A stretch of 64,000 nt of DNA from Terrimonas_A sp051954695 (GCA_051954695.1 JBQCHL010000014.1:168902-232901), one strand, 5' to 3'; numbered from the stretch's first letter, positions 45,554 through 53,697 are shown. Program-made: numbers and translations. Notes: generated by a model not told the origin, from the letters alone.

Positions 45554-45630
45554 CTTCTTCAGGTATAGCACATTAAGAGTCGGGGCTTCCTCAACATTGA
45601 GGAAACCCCGACTCTTATATTCTTTAAATC
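45554..45630. repeat. Element A copy 2: inner hairpin with partial flanks
   Basis: TAAGAGTCGGGGCTTCC (45574-45590) pairs with GGAAACCCCGACTCTTA (45601-45617) with one wobble. The flanks GGTATAGCACAT and TATTCTTTAAA match copies 1, 3 and 4, but the long outer arms are missing. It fills most of the gap between the convergent TonB receptor and mdh genes. Confidence 0.85.
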
Positions 45631-45636
45631 TGATGC

Positions 45637-46566
45637 TTACAGCGTTTTCAGCACATCATTCATGCTTCTTACTGCTGCAGCGCTCTTATCAAATTCAGCT
45701 TGCTCTGCTGCATTCAGTTTGAAGTCGATGATCTTTTCCCAACCGTTTTTACCGATGATAACCGGTACGCCCAGGCAGATATCTTTCTGTCCGTATTCAC
45801 CATCGAGGGCAACGCAGCAGGTAAACAGTTTTTTCTCATCGCGCACGATAGCTTCAACCAGTGCTGCTCCGGCTGCTCCAGGTGCATACCAGGCAGAAGT
45901 ACCGATCAGTTTGGTCAGCGTAGCGCCACCCACCATTGTGTCGGCAACGATTTGTTTTTGTTGATCTTCACTCAGGAACTGTGTAACCGGAACGGAATTC
46001 CAGGTTGCCAGGCGGATGAGCGGGATCATGGTCGTGTCGCCATGGCCACCCACTACTACAGCATTGAGATCAGCAGGGCTGCATCCCAGGTGCTGGCTCA
46101 GTTGATATTTAAAGCGGCTGCTGTCGAGCGTACCACCCATACCAATGATGCGGTTTTTAGGAAGGCCGGTTGATTGCAGTGCCAGGTAGGTCATGGTATC
46201 CATCGGATTGCTGATCACAATAATGATGGCATTGGGAGAATGTTTCAGAATGTTTTCTGTTACGCCTTTTACGATGCCTGCATTCACACCGATCAGTTCT
46301 TCACGGGTCATACCTGGTTTGCGGGGCAAACCTGAAGTGATCACTACCACATCGCTGCCGGCTGTTTTGCTATAGTCGTTGGTAGATCCGGTGATCTTTG
46401 TATCAAATCCCAGCAGGGCCGCAGTCTGCATCATATCCTGTGCTTTTCCTTCGGCAATCCCTTCTTTGATGTCGAGCAAAACAAGTTCAGTCGCTAATTC
46501 TTTCCGGGCAATATTATCGGCACAAGTGGCTCCTACTGCTCCTGCACCTACAACAGTTACTTTCAT
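45637..46566 (-). CDS. mdh: Malate dehydrogenase
   Basis: A 309-residue NAD-dependent dehydrogenase. The Rossmann start VTVVGAGAVGATCADNIA, LLDIKEGIAEGKAQDM, the substrate-loop arginines in SGLPRKPGMTREEL, ISNPMDTMTYLAL and the catalytic His in VVGGHGDTTMIPL are present; the Arg pattern indicates malate rather than lactate. It interconverts malate and oxaloacetate in the TCA cycle. A -7 element and a GC hairpin lie just upstream. Confidence 0.95.
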   Translation of the reverse strand: MKVTVVGAGAVGATCADNIARKELATELVLLDIKEGIAEGKAQDMMQTAALLGFDTKITGSTNDYSKTAGSDVVVITSGLPRKPGMTREELIGVNAGIVKGVTENILKHSPNAIIIVISNPMDTMTYLALQSTGLPKNRIIGMGGTLDSSRFKYQLSQHLGCSPADLNAVVVGGHGDTTMIPLIRLATWNSVPVTQFLSEDQQKQIVADTMVGGATLTKLIGTSAWYAPGAAGAALVEAIVRDEKKLFTCCVALDGEYGQKDICLGVPVIIGKNGWEKIIDFKLNAAEQAEFDKSAAAVRSMNDVLKTL

Positions 46567-46605
46567 GAATGAAGTTTTTAGAGAATGAGGAAATTAGTTC
46601 TGCCA

Positions 46606-46641
46606 CCCGCCAGGAAGCGGGACTTGGCGGGGGCAAAGGTA
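46606..46641 (-). promoter_or_regulatory. mdh -7 element and leader hairpin
   Basis: On the minus strand TACCTTTG (46641-46634) matches TAnnTTTG. Right behind it TGGCGGG/CCCGCCA arms (46625-46631 and 46606-46612) form a GC hairpin near the 5' end of the transcript. Confidence 0.5.
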
Positions 46642-46676
46642 AAAGAAAGTTTCCCGTTTGGGAGGTCAAAACAAAG

Positions 46677-47201
46677 TTATTTCTTTAGCTCTTCCAGTAC
46701 TTTATCCATAGGCATCGACCCTTCAAAAACTGAGATAAGCTCCTGTTTTTTATTATAAAAAGCCAGGAAAGGGAAGGAGCGGATATTAAAAAAAACGGGC
46801 AGCATGAAGTTGGCATCCTTGCCCATTTTGATGTTTTTGTATTTACTCAGGCCATAATGATCATAATACTCCTTCATCTTGTCGAAGGGCATAGGAGTGG
46901 CCATGATGATCTGTACATCATTGAAGTCTTCAATGCGCTTGATCAGTTCTTCTGTTTCGTGTTTGCAATGATCACAATCGGGGCTGAACAGCATGATCAT
47001 CGTTGGTTTTTTCTTGCTCAGGTTTTCTTTGGTGAAAACAGTTACACTATCTGTCAGCAATAGTTTGAAAGGCGGCACATTCGGGAATTTCTTATAGGAA
47101 GGAATTGTTGAAGCGTCCTGCTGGGCTATCCCGTTAAAACTTACCAGGATACCAAGGACTATGACGAGTGTGCTGATGCGGATACGTTTTACTGTTTTCA
47201 T
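46677..47201 (-). CDS. Exported thioredoxin-fold protein (TlpA/redoxin type)
   Basis: A 174-residue protein with an N-terminal signal sequence (about 1-24) and a thioredoxin fold. The active site is CDHC in MIMLFSPDCDHCKHETEELIK, and the cis-Pro region appears as RSFPFLAFYNKKQEL. It should act as a periplasmic thiol oxidoreductase, for example in cytochrome or outer-membrane-protein maturation. It is read from its own unit upstream of mdh. Confidence 0.85.
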   Translation of the reverse strand: MKTVKRIRISTLVIVLGILVSFNGIAQQDASTIPSYKKFPNVPPFKLLLTDSVTVFTKENLSKKKPTMIMLFSPDCDHCKHETEELIKRIEDFNDVQIIMATPMPFDKMKEYYDHYGLSKYKNIKMGKDANFMLPVFFNIRSFPFLAFYNKKQELISVFEGSMPMDKVLEELKK

Positions 47202-47266
47202 CTCCCGTGATTTTATTCAAAGAAACGAATTTTATGCCCACGAGGATAACAATATCCCACTATTCA

Positions 47267-47320
47267 CTTTATGTTCTTTGTGGGAAGCTATTTCCCACAA
47301 AGACAACAAAGAACACAAAG
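47267..47320. repeat. Element B copy 1: imperfect palindrome
   Basis: CTTTATGTTCTTTGTGGGAA (47267-47286) faces a right arm of 28 bases at 47293-47320 (begins TCCCACAAAGACAACAAAG). The right arm has an eight-base insert relative to the left. The right arm is identical to the one at 52383-52410. Confidence 0.8.
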
Positions 47321-47390
47321 AATAATGAAAATAATAAGATCAGGTTTTTGAGGAAGACAGGCAGTTTTAACATTTTCAGGGAAAGAAAAA

Positions 47391-47435
47391 TTTGGGAGTC
47401 TACGAATAATTCGTAAATTTTACGAAAATTTCGTA
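47391..47435 (+). promoter_or_regulatory. Promoter and twin operators of the blaI/blaR1-like operon
   Basis: TTTG at 47391-47394 and TAAATTTT at 47414-47421, 19 bp apart, form a housekeeping-type promoter. Two 15-bp palindromes, TACGAATAATTCGTA (47401-47415) and TACGAAAATTTCGTA (47421-47435), sit between the boxes and across the start site. Their centres are 20 bp apart (about two helical turns), and the second ends 3 bp before the start codon. Confidence 0.75.
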
Positions 47436-47438
47436 GAT

Positions 47439-47798
47439 ATGGAGAAATTAACCTACCAGGAGGAAGAAGCCATGCTGGCCATCTGGAAAGCCGGGGAAGG
47501 GAATATCAAATCCTTCATGGAGCAGATGAACACCTCATTGCCTTACACTACTGTTGCTTCCACGGTAAAGAACCTGGAAAAGAAAGGTTATCTCGGGAGT
47601 CGCCTTTTGGGCAATACTTATTTGTATAAGGCTATTATTTCAGAAGAGGAATACAAAAAGAAATTCATGGGAAACGTGGTAAAAGAATACTTCGACAACT
47701 CTTATAAAGAGCTGGTGAATTTTTTTGTGGAGCAGAAAAAATTATCAGCCCGCGAATTGAAAGAGATCATAGATATGATTGAAAAAGGAAACAAATAA
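47439..47798 (+). CDS. BlaI/MecI-family transcriptional repressor
   Basis: A 119-residue winged-helix repressor: LTYQEEEAMLAIWKAGEGNIKSFMEQMNTSLPYTTVASTVKNLEKKGYLGSRLLGNTYLYKAIISEEEYKKK, with the cleavage-prone C-terminal dimerisation helix. Members are inactivated by proteolysis after signalling by the M56 membrane protease encoded next to them. It begins 3 bp after an operator, so it should repress its own operon. The ribosome-binding sequence is weak, and the second operator occupies the leader. Confidence 0.93.
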   Translation: MEKLTYQEEEAMLAIWKAGEGNIKSFMEQMNTSLPYTTVASTVKNLEKKGYLGSRLLGNTYLYKAIISEEEYKKKFMGNVVKEYFDNSYKELVNFFVEQKKLSARELKEIIDMIEKGNK

Positions 47799-47807
47799 AC
47801 TCTTCTC

Positions 47808-49382
47808 ATGCCTGTTATTTTTCAATACCTGCTGAAGTTTTCCCTTAGTTTGGGGATCGTATACCTTTTTTACCAGTTCCTGCTTCGCCGGCTCACCTTT
47901 TATAATTGGAACAGGATTTACCTGCTTGTATACACTGCTTTGTGTTTTTTTCTTCCATTGATCAATATCACTCCTGCGCTTGAAAACAATAGTTGGCAAA
48001 CTGGCAGGATAGCCAATATAATTCCTGCCTGGCAGATATCAACTGCATCCGTGCATGAAACAGGAGAAGCGGCTGCTGATATGCCCTGGAACTATTGGAC
48101 CCTCCTGGCTTTATTGTTATTAACCGGGACCATCGTATTTCTTTGCGTTTTTATTATCCGTTATATTTCTTTCCTGCGCATCCGCCGGCAAGCAACTCTT
48201 TTATCCGGAGGGCCATTGAGCGTTTACCAGGTAGATAAAAACATTATCCCCTTTTCTTTTGGCAATGCCATTTTTATCAACCATACCCAACATAACCAGG
48301 AAGAGTTGCGGGAGATCATCCGGCATGAATTTGTTCATGTACGGCAAAAGCACAGCATCGATATTATCTGGGCTGAACTGTTATGCATGATCAACTGGTA
48401 CAATCCATTTGTTTGGCTGTTGCGTAAAAGCATACGGCAGAACCTGGAATTCATTGCCGATCACCAGGTGATCAAGAGCGGCCTGGATAAAAAGCAATAC
48501 CAGTATATGTTGTTGAAAGTTATCGGTAACAATCATTTTAGTATAGCCAGTCAGTTTAATTTTTCTTCATTAAAAAAACGTATAGCCATGATGAACAAAG
48601 TTCAAACCTCAAAGCGACAGTTGTTGCGCCTGCTGTTGTTATTACCTGCAGTTGCTGCATTGCTGCTTGCTTTCCGTCAAAAAAACATTATACAGGATGC
48701 GGGTTTGCTAAAGGCAGTCCGTATTCAGGGATCGGCCTTGAGTGAACCTTCAATGGTTTCTGCTCCGGGGAATGCAGAAGCTATTTCTATTGCGCAGATT
48801 AGCGATCCTCTTGATACGATACCTGTAAATGAAAAAGGTTATCAGATAATTGTGCATGATAATAACGGGAATTGCACGATAATAGTAAAAGACAAAGACA
48901 GCAAAGTAGTAAAGAAAATCTTAATGACAGATTGGAACAAGGACCCGGAGCACTATGAGGAACTTTATGGTGAATTGCCTCCTCCACCTCCGCCTGCTCC
49001 ACCTGTTCCTGCCGTTGCTCCTGCCGGAGCTCCGGCTACGCCTCCTGCTGCTCCTTCAGCGGAAATGCCTGTTCCCCCTGCACCAGCTATGATGGAAGTT
49101 GCGCCTGCAACTCCTCCTGTGCCGCCAACGCCACCTGTGATTCAGATGCCGGCTGGTGTAAAGAGCATGACTATTAACAATAACCAGGTTATCCTGATTG
49201 ATAAGAAAGATAAAAAGGAAACCTATGATCTGAATGATCCTGCACAGAAAGCGGCATTTGAAAAGAAGTATGGAAAATTCCTCGAACAGGAGCCAGCACC
49301 AAAAGCAAAACCTGCCGCTGCCCATAATTTCACTTATCAGCTTATGCGGTCACTGTCTTTAGCCCCCGATGCAGGTTGCTGA
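47808..49382 (+). CDS. M56 (BlaR1-like) membrane metalloprotease with Pro/Ala-rich C-terminal region
   Basis: A 524-residue membrane protein that lies 9 bp behind the blaI-like gene. Membrane segments occur at about 5-25, 30-50, 95-120 and 270-290, and the zinc motif HEFVH (His173, Glu174, His177) lies on the cytosolic loop. No penicillin-binding domain follows the last membrane segment; instead there is a Pro/Ala-rich stretch (about 391-447) and a short acidic C-terminus (residues 448-524). Signal perception is therefore not through beta-lactam acylation as in BlaR1, and the input is unknown. Confidence 0.9.
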   Translation: MPVIFQYLLKFSLSLGIVYLFYQFLLRRLTFYNWNRIYLLVYTALCFFLPLINITPALENNSWQTGRIANIIPAWQISTASVHETGEAAADMPWNYWTLLALLLLTGTIVFLCVFIIRYISFLRIRRQATLLSGGPLSVYQVDKNIIPFSFGNAIFINHTQHNQEELREIIRHEFVHVRQKHSIDIIWAELLCMINWYNPFVWLLRKSIRQNLEFIADHQVIKSGLDKKQYQYMLLKVIGNNHFSIASQFNFSSLKKRIAMMNKVQTSKRQLLRLLLLLPAVAALLLAFRQKNIIQDAGLLKAVRIQGSALSEPSMVSAPGNAEAISIAQISDPLDTIPVNEKGYQIIVHDNNGNCTIIVKDKDSKVVKKILMTDWNKDPEHYEELYGELPPPPPPAPPVPAVAPAGAPATPPAAPSAEMPVPPAPAMMEVAPATPPVPPTPPVIQMPAGVKSMTINNNQVILIDKKDKKETYDLNDPAQKAAFEKKYGKFLEQEPAPKAKPAAAHNFTYQLMRSLSLAPDAGC

Positions 49383-49396
49383 AATAATTAGGAGTG

Positions 49397-49438
49397 TGCC
49401 CTGCCGATCATAGAACTTATGATCAGCAGGGCATATCT
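49397..49438 (+). terminator. Rho-independent terminator of the blaI/blaR1 operon
   Basis: TGCCCTGC (49397-49404) plus GATCATA pairs with TATGATC plus GCAGGGCA (49418-49433), with one unpaired base on each side, followed by a TCTTTT run. Confidence 0.7.
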
Positions 49439-49495
49439 TTTATAGTCGCCCTGTCCGGCCAAAATTAAATATACTTTTCCGGTAGATACCCCCTC

Positions 49496-49526
49496 TTTGG
49501 TTTACGGAGGCCAAACCCTATCTTTG
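49496..49526 (+). promoter_or_regulatory. Promoter of efp
   Basis: TTTG (49496-49499) and TATCTTTG (49519-49526) are exactly 19 bp apart, the best consensus match in the window. The ATG lies 21 bp after the -7 box. Confidence 0.75.
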
Positions 49527-49547
49527 CCGCCTCAAAAAAGATTTTTT

Positions 49548-50114
49548 ATGGCAAATACTTCAGATATCAGCCGTGGTATGATCATCAAGTTGGATGGCAG
49601 TCTTTACTCCGTTGTTGAATTTGGTGAAAACAAAACGGCCCGTGCAGCGGCTAAAGTGTGGGCAAAACTGAAAGGGGTGGATAATAACCGCTCTATTGAA
49701 AAAACCTGGAACTCAGGTGATAACATTTATCCTGTGCGCGTAGAGAAAAGGGCTTACCAGTTTCTTTACAAAGACGATACAGGGTATAATTTCATGGATA
49801 ACGAGACTTTTGAGCAGATCGCTCTTCAGGAAAACCTCGTTGATGCCCCTCAGTTCTTAAAGGATGGCCAGGAAGTGTCTGTATTGATCAATACAGAAAC
49901 AGAACAGCCTATGAGCGTGGAGCTGCCCGATAAGATCGTAATGCTGGTAACTTACACAGAACCAGGCCTTAGAGGCGATACAGCTACCCGTACGCTGAAA
50001 CCTGCCACTGTTGAGACCGGCGCTACAGTAAGCGTGCCCCTGTTTGTAAATGAAGGCGAACTGATCCGCGTAAACACCAAGACTGGTGAGTATGTGGAAA
50101 GGGTGAAAGAATAA
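49548..50114 (+). CDS. efp: Elongation factor P with non-canonical tip loop
   Basis: A 188-residue EF-P, which relieves ribosomes stalled at polyproline stretches. The three-domain structure is intact: KOW-like domain I (about 1-65), domain II (about 66-130, YQFLYKDDTGYNFMDNETFEQIAL) and OB-fold domain III (about 131-188, PATVETGATVSVPLFVNEGELIRVNTKTGEYVERVKE). The usual loop P-G-K-G with the modified Lys is absent: the loop reads FGENKTARAAAKVWAKLKG (residues 25-43), about two residues longer and containing K29, R32 and K36 in place of the usual site. The frame opens at 49497, but MANTSDISRGM at 49548 is the family start. Confidence 0.95.
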   Translation: MANTSDISRGMIIKLDGSLYSVVEFGENKTARAAAKVWAKLKGVDNNRSIEKTWNSGDNIYPVRVEKRAYQFLYKDDTGYNFMDNETFEQIALQENLVDAPQFLKDGQEVSVLINTETEQPMSVELPDKIVMLVTYTEPGLRGDTATRTLKPATVETGATVSVPLFVNEGELIRVNTKTGEYVERVKE

Positions 50115-50126
50115 AAGGAACTTTAT

Positions 50127-50165
50127 AAAAAAAGGCCTGGAATTACTCGATTTCAGGCCTTTTTT
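50127..50165 (+). terminator. Rho-independent terminator of efp
   Basis: AAAAAAAGGCCTG (50127-50139) pairs with CAGGCCTTTTTT (50154-50165) across a 14-base loop, so it can act in both directions. The region 50166-50355 carries only the accB leader. Confidence 0.88.
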
Positions 50166-50355
50166 CATAGATTTTACCTGATTTTGGGCCAAAAACGGGA
50201 AAAAATACTTGATTTGCTGAAATTGATTTCCCTATCTTAGCCGTCCTTTTGATTAAGTAAATATTAACAAACCCGCGGATCATAACTTTTTCACTATTAA
50301 AGGGTAAATGCTATGATCTGTTTAGAAAAATAAAATACCTGTTAAATTGAAAAAC

Positions 50356-50835
50356 ATGGACTTTAAACAGATCCAGGAGTTGGTCAAGATGATCAACAAA
50401 TCAAACATCGGAGAGCTGACAATTGAGCAAAAGGATTTCCGGATTACCATCAAGCAAAAAGAAGAGCAGGTGACACAGGTTGTCCAGGCTATGCCTACTG
50501 CCCCGGTTTATTCCGCTCCTCCACCGCCTGCTGCCGGTCAGCCGGTGCCCCAGGCTGCTGAGAAAGCAAAAGCTCCTGAAGCAGCCACTCCTTCCAACCT
50601 TATTACTATCAAGAGCCCGATGATCGGTACTTTCTACCGTAAGTCATCACCCGACAAACCCAACTTCGTTGAAGTGGGAGATGAAGTAGCTCCGGGTAAA
50701 GTGGTTTGCATCATCGAAGCCATGAAACTTTTCAATGAGATCGAAAGCGAGATCAGTGGTAAGATCGTAAAAGTATTGGTAGAAGATGCTTCACCAGTGG
50801 AATATGATCAGCCTTTGTTCCTTGTAGAACCATAA
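50356..50835 (+). CDS. accB: Biotin carboxyl carrier protein of acetyl-CoA carboxylase
   Basis: A 159-residue AccB. The N-terminal MDFKQIQELVKMINKSNIGELTIEQKDFRITIKQK segment, the Pro/Ala linker (about 50-85) and the biotinyl domain (about 86-159, with the acceptor Lys in IEAMKLFNEIE) are in the usual order. A TTG at 50347 would add three residues; ATG 50356 is preferred. It donates carboxybiotin to AccA/AccD. Confidence 0.96.
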   Translation: MDFKQIQELVKMINKSNIGELTIEQKDFRITIKQKEEQVTQVVQAMPTAPVYSAPPPPAAGQPVPQAAEKAKAPEAATPSNLITIKSPMIGTFYRKSSPDKPNFVEVGDEVAPGKVVCIIEAMKLFNEIESEISGKIVKVLVEDASPVEYDQPLFLVEP

Positions 50836-50836
50836 T

Positions 50837-50922
50837 GGTTTAAAGTTTAAAATGTTTAATAGTTTAAAAGTTTAAGGTTGATCCGTTAAACTTTTAAACC
50901 CTCAAACCCTTAAACCTTGAAC
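50837..50922. repeat. TTTAAAC-type repeated region between accB and accC
   Basis: Many short TTTAAA/GTTTAAA/TTAAACC words in both orientations; TTTAAAAGTTTAAGG and GTTAAACTTTTAAA can form an imperfect hairpin. Nothing else is seen. Confidence 0.5.
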
Positions 50923-50962
50923 GATGTGGGGGTTGTGATTTTTTAATCTTAATTGACTATTC

Positions 50963-52300
50963 GTGTTTAAAAAAATACTGATCGCAAACCGTGGTGAGAT
51001 TGCACTTCGTGTAATCAGGACCTGCCGGGAAATGGGCATTAAAACGGTAGCTGTTTATTCTACAGCCGATCGCGATAGCCTGCATGTGAAATTTGCAGAT
51101 GAAGCCGTTTGTATCGGCAAACCTCAAAGCAGCGATTCCTATCTCAATATTGCACATATCATGGCAGCGGTGGAGATCACCAATGCCGACGCTGTGCATC
51201 CCGGTTACGGCTTCCTGGCAGAGAACGCCAAGTTTGCCCGTATCTGTAATGATCATGGCATCAAATTCATCGGCCCAACAGCTGAGATGATCAATGGAAT
51301 GGGAGATAAGATCACTGCAAAAGAAACCATGATCAAAGCCGGTGTGCCTGTAGTACCCGGTGGCGAAGGTTTATTGCAAAGTCTTGATGAGGCCAAAGGC
51401 CTTGCCCGTAATATGGGCTATCCTGTTATTCTCAAAGCTACTGCCGGTGGTGGTGGTAAAGGCATGCGCATTGTATGGCAGGAGAGCGATATGGAAAAAG
51501 CATACGATACCGCCAAAGCTGAAGCTGCTGCTGCTTTCAAGAACGATGGTATCTATATGGAAAAATTTGTGGAAGAACCCCGCCACATTGAGATACAGGT
51601 AGCCGGTGATCAATACGGAAATGTATGCCATCTCAGTGAAAGGGATTGCTCTATCCAGCGCAGGCACCAGAAACTGGTGGAAGAATCACCTTCTCCATTT
51701 ATGACTGATGAACTTCGTGCCAGGATGGGAGAAGCTGCCAAGAAAGCTGCCGGCGCCATCAATTATGAAAGCGTGGGCACAATCGAGTTCCTGGTCGACA
51801 AACACCGGAATTTCTATTTCATGGAGATGAATACCCGTATCCAGGTAGAGCATTGCGTAACAGAAGAAGTGATCAACTTCGATCTGATCAAAGAACAGAT
51901 CAAAATTGCAATGGGCGAACGCATTTCCGGAGAAGACTATATCCCGCAGATGTATTCAATCGAATGCCGTATCAATGCAGAAGATCCCTATAATGATTTC
52001 CGCCCTTCACCCGGCCGCATCACAACGCTGCACCAGCCCGGTGGTCATGGGGTGAGGGTCGACAGCCACGTGTATGCAGGTTATGTGATCCCGCCGTATT
52101 ATGATTCCATGATCGGCAAGTTGATCACAGTGGCCCGCACGCGCAATGAAGCAATCGATACCATGTATCGCGCACTCAGCGAATACGTGATCGAAGGAGT
52201 GAAAACAACCATTCCTTTCCATCTTCAACTGATGCAGGATGAAAGGTTCAGAAGCGGTGATTTTAATACAAAGTTCCTGGAGTCATTCCAACTCAGATAA
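50963..52300 (+). CDS. accC: Biotin carboxylase subunit of acetyl-CoA carboxylase
   Basis: A 445-residue ATP-grasp enzyme. FKKILIANRGEIALRVIRTC, VHPGYGFLAENAKFA, the glycine-rich ILKATAGGGGKGMRIV, the ERDCSIQRRHQKLVEESP loop and the EMNTRIQVEHCVTEEV active site are typical. It carboxylates biotin on AccB with bicarbonate and ATP. The start is GTG at 50963. The gap to accB is 127 bp and holds the TTTAAAC-type region; the pair is probably one operon. Confidence 0.96.
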   Translation: MFKKILIANRGEIALRVIRTCREMGIKTVAVYSTADRDSLHVKFADEAVCIGKPQSSDSYLNIAHIMAAVEITNADAVHPGYGFLAENAKFARICNDHGIKFIGPTAEMINGMGDKITAKETMIKAGVPVVPGGEGLLQSLDEAKGLARNMGYPVILKATAGGGGKGMRIVWQESDMEKAYDTAKAEAAAAFKNDGIYMEKFVEEPRHIEIQVAGDQYGNVCHLSERDCSIQRRHQKLVEESPSPFMTDELRARMGEAAKKAAGAINYESVGTIEFLVDKHRNFYFMEMNTRIQVEHCVTEEVINFDLIKEQIKIAMGERISGEDYIPQMYSIECRINAEDPYNDFRPSPGRITTLHQPGGHGVRVDSHVYAGYVIPPYYDSMIGKLITVARTRNEAIDTMYRALSEYVIEGVKTTIPFHLQLMQDERFRSGDFNTKFLESFQLR

Positions 52301-52306
52301 GACTTT

Positions 52307-52334
52307 ATCCCGGCGAAATGCCGGGATTTTTTTT
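52307..52334 (+). terminator. Rho-independent terminator of accC
   Basis: ATCCCGGC (52307-52314) pairs with GCCGGGAT (52320-52327) over GAAAT, followed by seven T residues. Confidence 0.88.
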
Positions 52335-52357
52335 GCCCACAGTTTTTCGTTTAATGT

Positions 52358-52410
52358 CTTTGTGTTTTTTGTGGGAGCAATATCCCACAAAGACAACAAA
52401 GAACACAAAG
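52358..52410. repeat. Element B copy 2: imperfect palindrome
   Basis: CTTTGTGTTTTTTGTGGGA (52358-52376) faces the right arm at 52383-52410, identical over 28 bases with the arm at 47293-47320. The eight-base insert is again in the right arm only. Confidence 0.8.
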
Positions 52411-52472
52411 AAAAACTCTTGTGGGCTTTTTCGTTTTCTTACCGATCTTTAGGAGAGTAAACTAAACTGCCA

Positions 52473-53648
52473 ATGAAAAAAGCGTTGGTCCCACTACTCC
52501 TGTTTGTCTCTTTTATTTCTGCAGCCCAATCAGCGAAAAGCATTCATCGCAAAGCTATTGTTGTGGATACCCACAACGACGTGCTCAGTTCCCTTACGCT
52601 GAAAGGTATTGATATCTCGCACCGTCAAACGCAAGGCCAAAGTGATCTCGACCGATGGAAGGAGGGAGGATTGGATGTTCAGTTTTTCTCCATCTGGACG
52701 AGTGAAAAACCACGTGGCAAATCTTTCTATCTCGATGCCAATGAAGAAATAGATTCCCTGAAGCGGCTGATACTTCGTAATTACAATCGCATGGCGGAGA
52801 TCACATCTTACAGAAGCATAAAGAGAGCAGTAAAAAAGGGCAAACTTGCCTGCCTTATCGGTGTGGAAGGTGGCCATATGATCGAAGATGATCTGGCTAA
52901 ACTGAATGCACTATACCTCCGTGGTATGCGGTATCTCACACTGACCTGGAACAACAGCACTTCCTGGGCCAGCAGTGCCATGGACGAAACAGAACATCCG
53001 GGTAGTCTCAAGCAAAAAGGACTTACTGAATTTGGTAAGCAGGTAGTAAAAAAGCTGAATGAGCTTGGTGTAATGGTTGATGTTTCGCACGTAGGTGAAC
53101 AAACATTTTATGATGCTATTGCCACAACTACCAAACCTGTACTGGCTTCACATAGTTCAGTTTGGGCACTTTGCCCTGTATTCCGCAACCTGAAAGATGA
53201 TCAGATAAAAGCTGTAGCAAAGAATAAGGGAGTGATCTGTATTAATTTCTATTCAGGCTTTATCAGTAAGGCTTATGCCCAACGCCAGGAGCAAATTGAT
53301 GGAAACGAACGCAAGCGTATCCAGGATTCGCTATTTGCAATAACAAAAGATTCAGCACAGATGCGCAGGCAATGGCGGGAATATTACCGTACTGAAATGG
53401 AAAAGCTGCGTCCTTCCATCGCCGATGTTGTAAATCATATAGATTACATCGTAAAACTGGTTGGCGATAGCTATGTAGGTATCGGCTCCGATTTTGATGG
53501 AGTAAGCTCATTGCCGGTAGGCCTGGATGATGTGACTACCTATCCCAAGATCACTGCTGAACTGGTGCGGCGTGGTTATTCTAAAAAATCAATAAAGAAA
53601 ATATTAGGAGGGAATATATTACGGGTAATGAAAGCAAATTTCAATTAG
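52473..53648 (+). CDS. Exported membrane dipeptidase (peptidase M19)
   Basis: A 391-residue metallopeptidase of the renal-dipeptidase type with a signal peptide (about 1-20). The metal site DTHNDV (His-x-Asp) near residue 35, the bridging Glu in GVEGGHMIEDDL, the DVSHVGEQTFYDA and LASHSSVWALCP histidines, and GIGSDFDGVSSLP are all present. It should cleave dipeptides, including some with D-residues, in the periplasm. It stands between element B copy 2 and a bidirectional terminator. Confidence 0.92.
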   Translation: MKKALVPLLLFVSFISAAQSAKSIHRKAIVVDTHNDVLSSLTLKGIDISHRQTQGQSDLDRWKEGGLDVQFFSIWTSEKPRGKSFYLDANEEIDSLKRLILRNYNRMAEITSYRSIKRAVKKGKLACLIGVEGGHMIEDDLAKLNALYLRGMRYLTLTWNNSTSWASSAMDETEHPGSLKQKGLTEFGKQVVKKLNELGVMVDVSHVGEQTFYDAIATTTKPVLASHSSVWALCPVFRNLKDDQIKAVAKNKGVICINFYSGFISKAYAQRQEQIDGNERKRIQDSLFAITKDSAQMRRQWREYYRTEMEKLRPSIADVVNHIDYIVKLVGDSYVGIGSDFDGVSSLPVGLDDVTTYPKITAELVRRGYSKKSIKKILGGNILRVMKANFN

Positions 53649-53697
53649 TCAGGCTTCCCGTTCCTGGTAAAAACTTACCCGTTTCTCTCAAAGAAAA

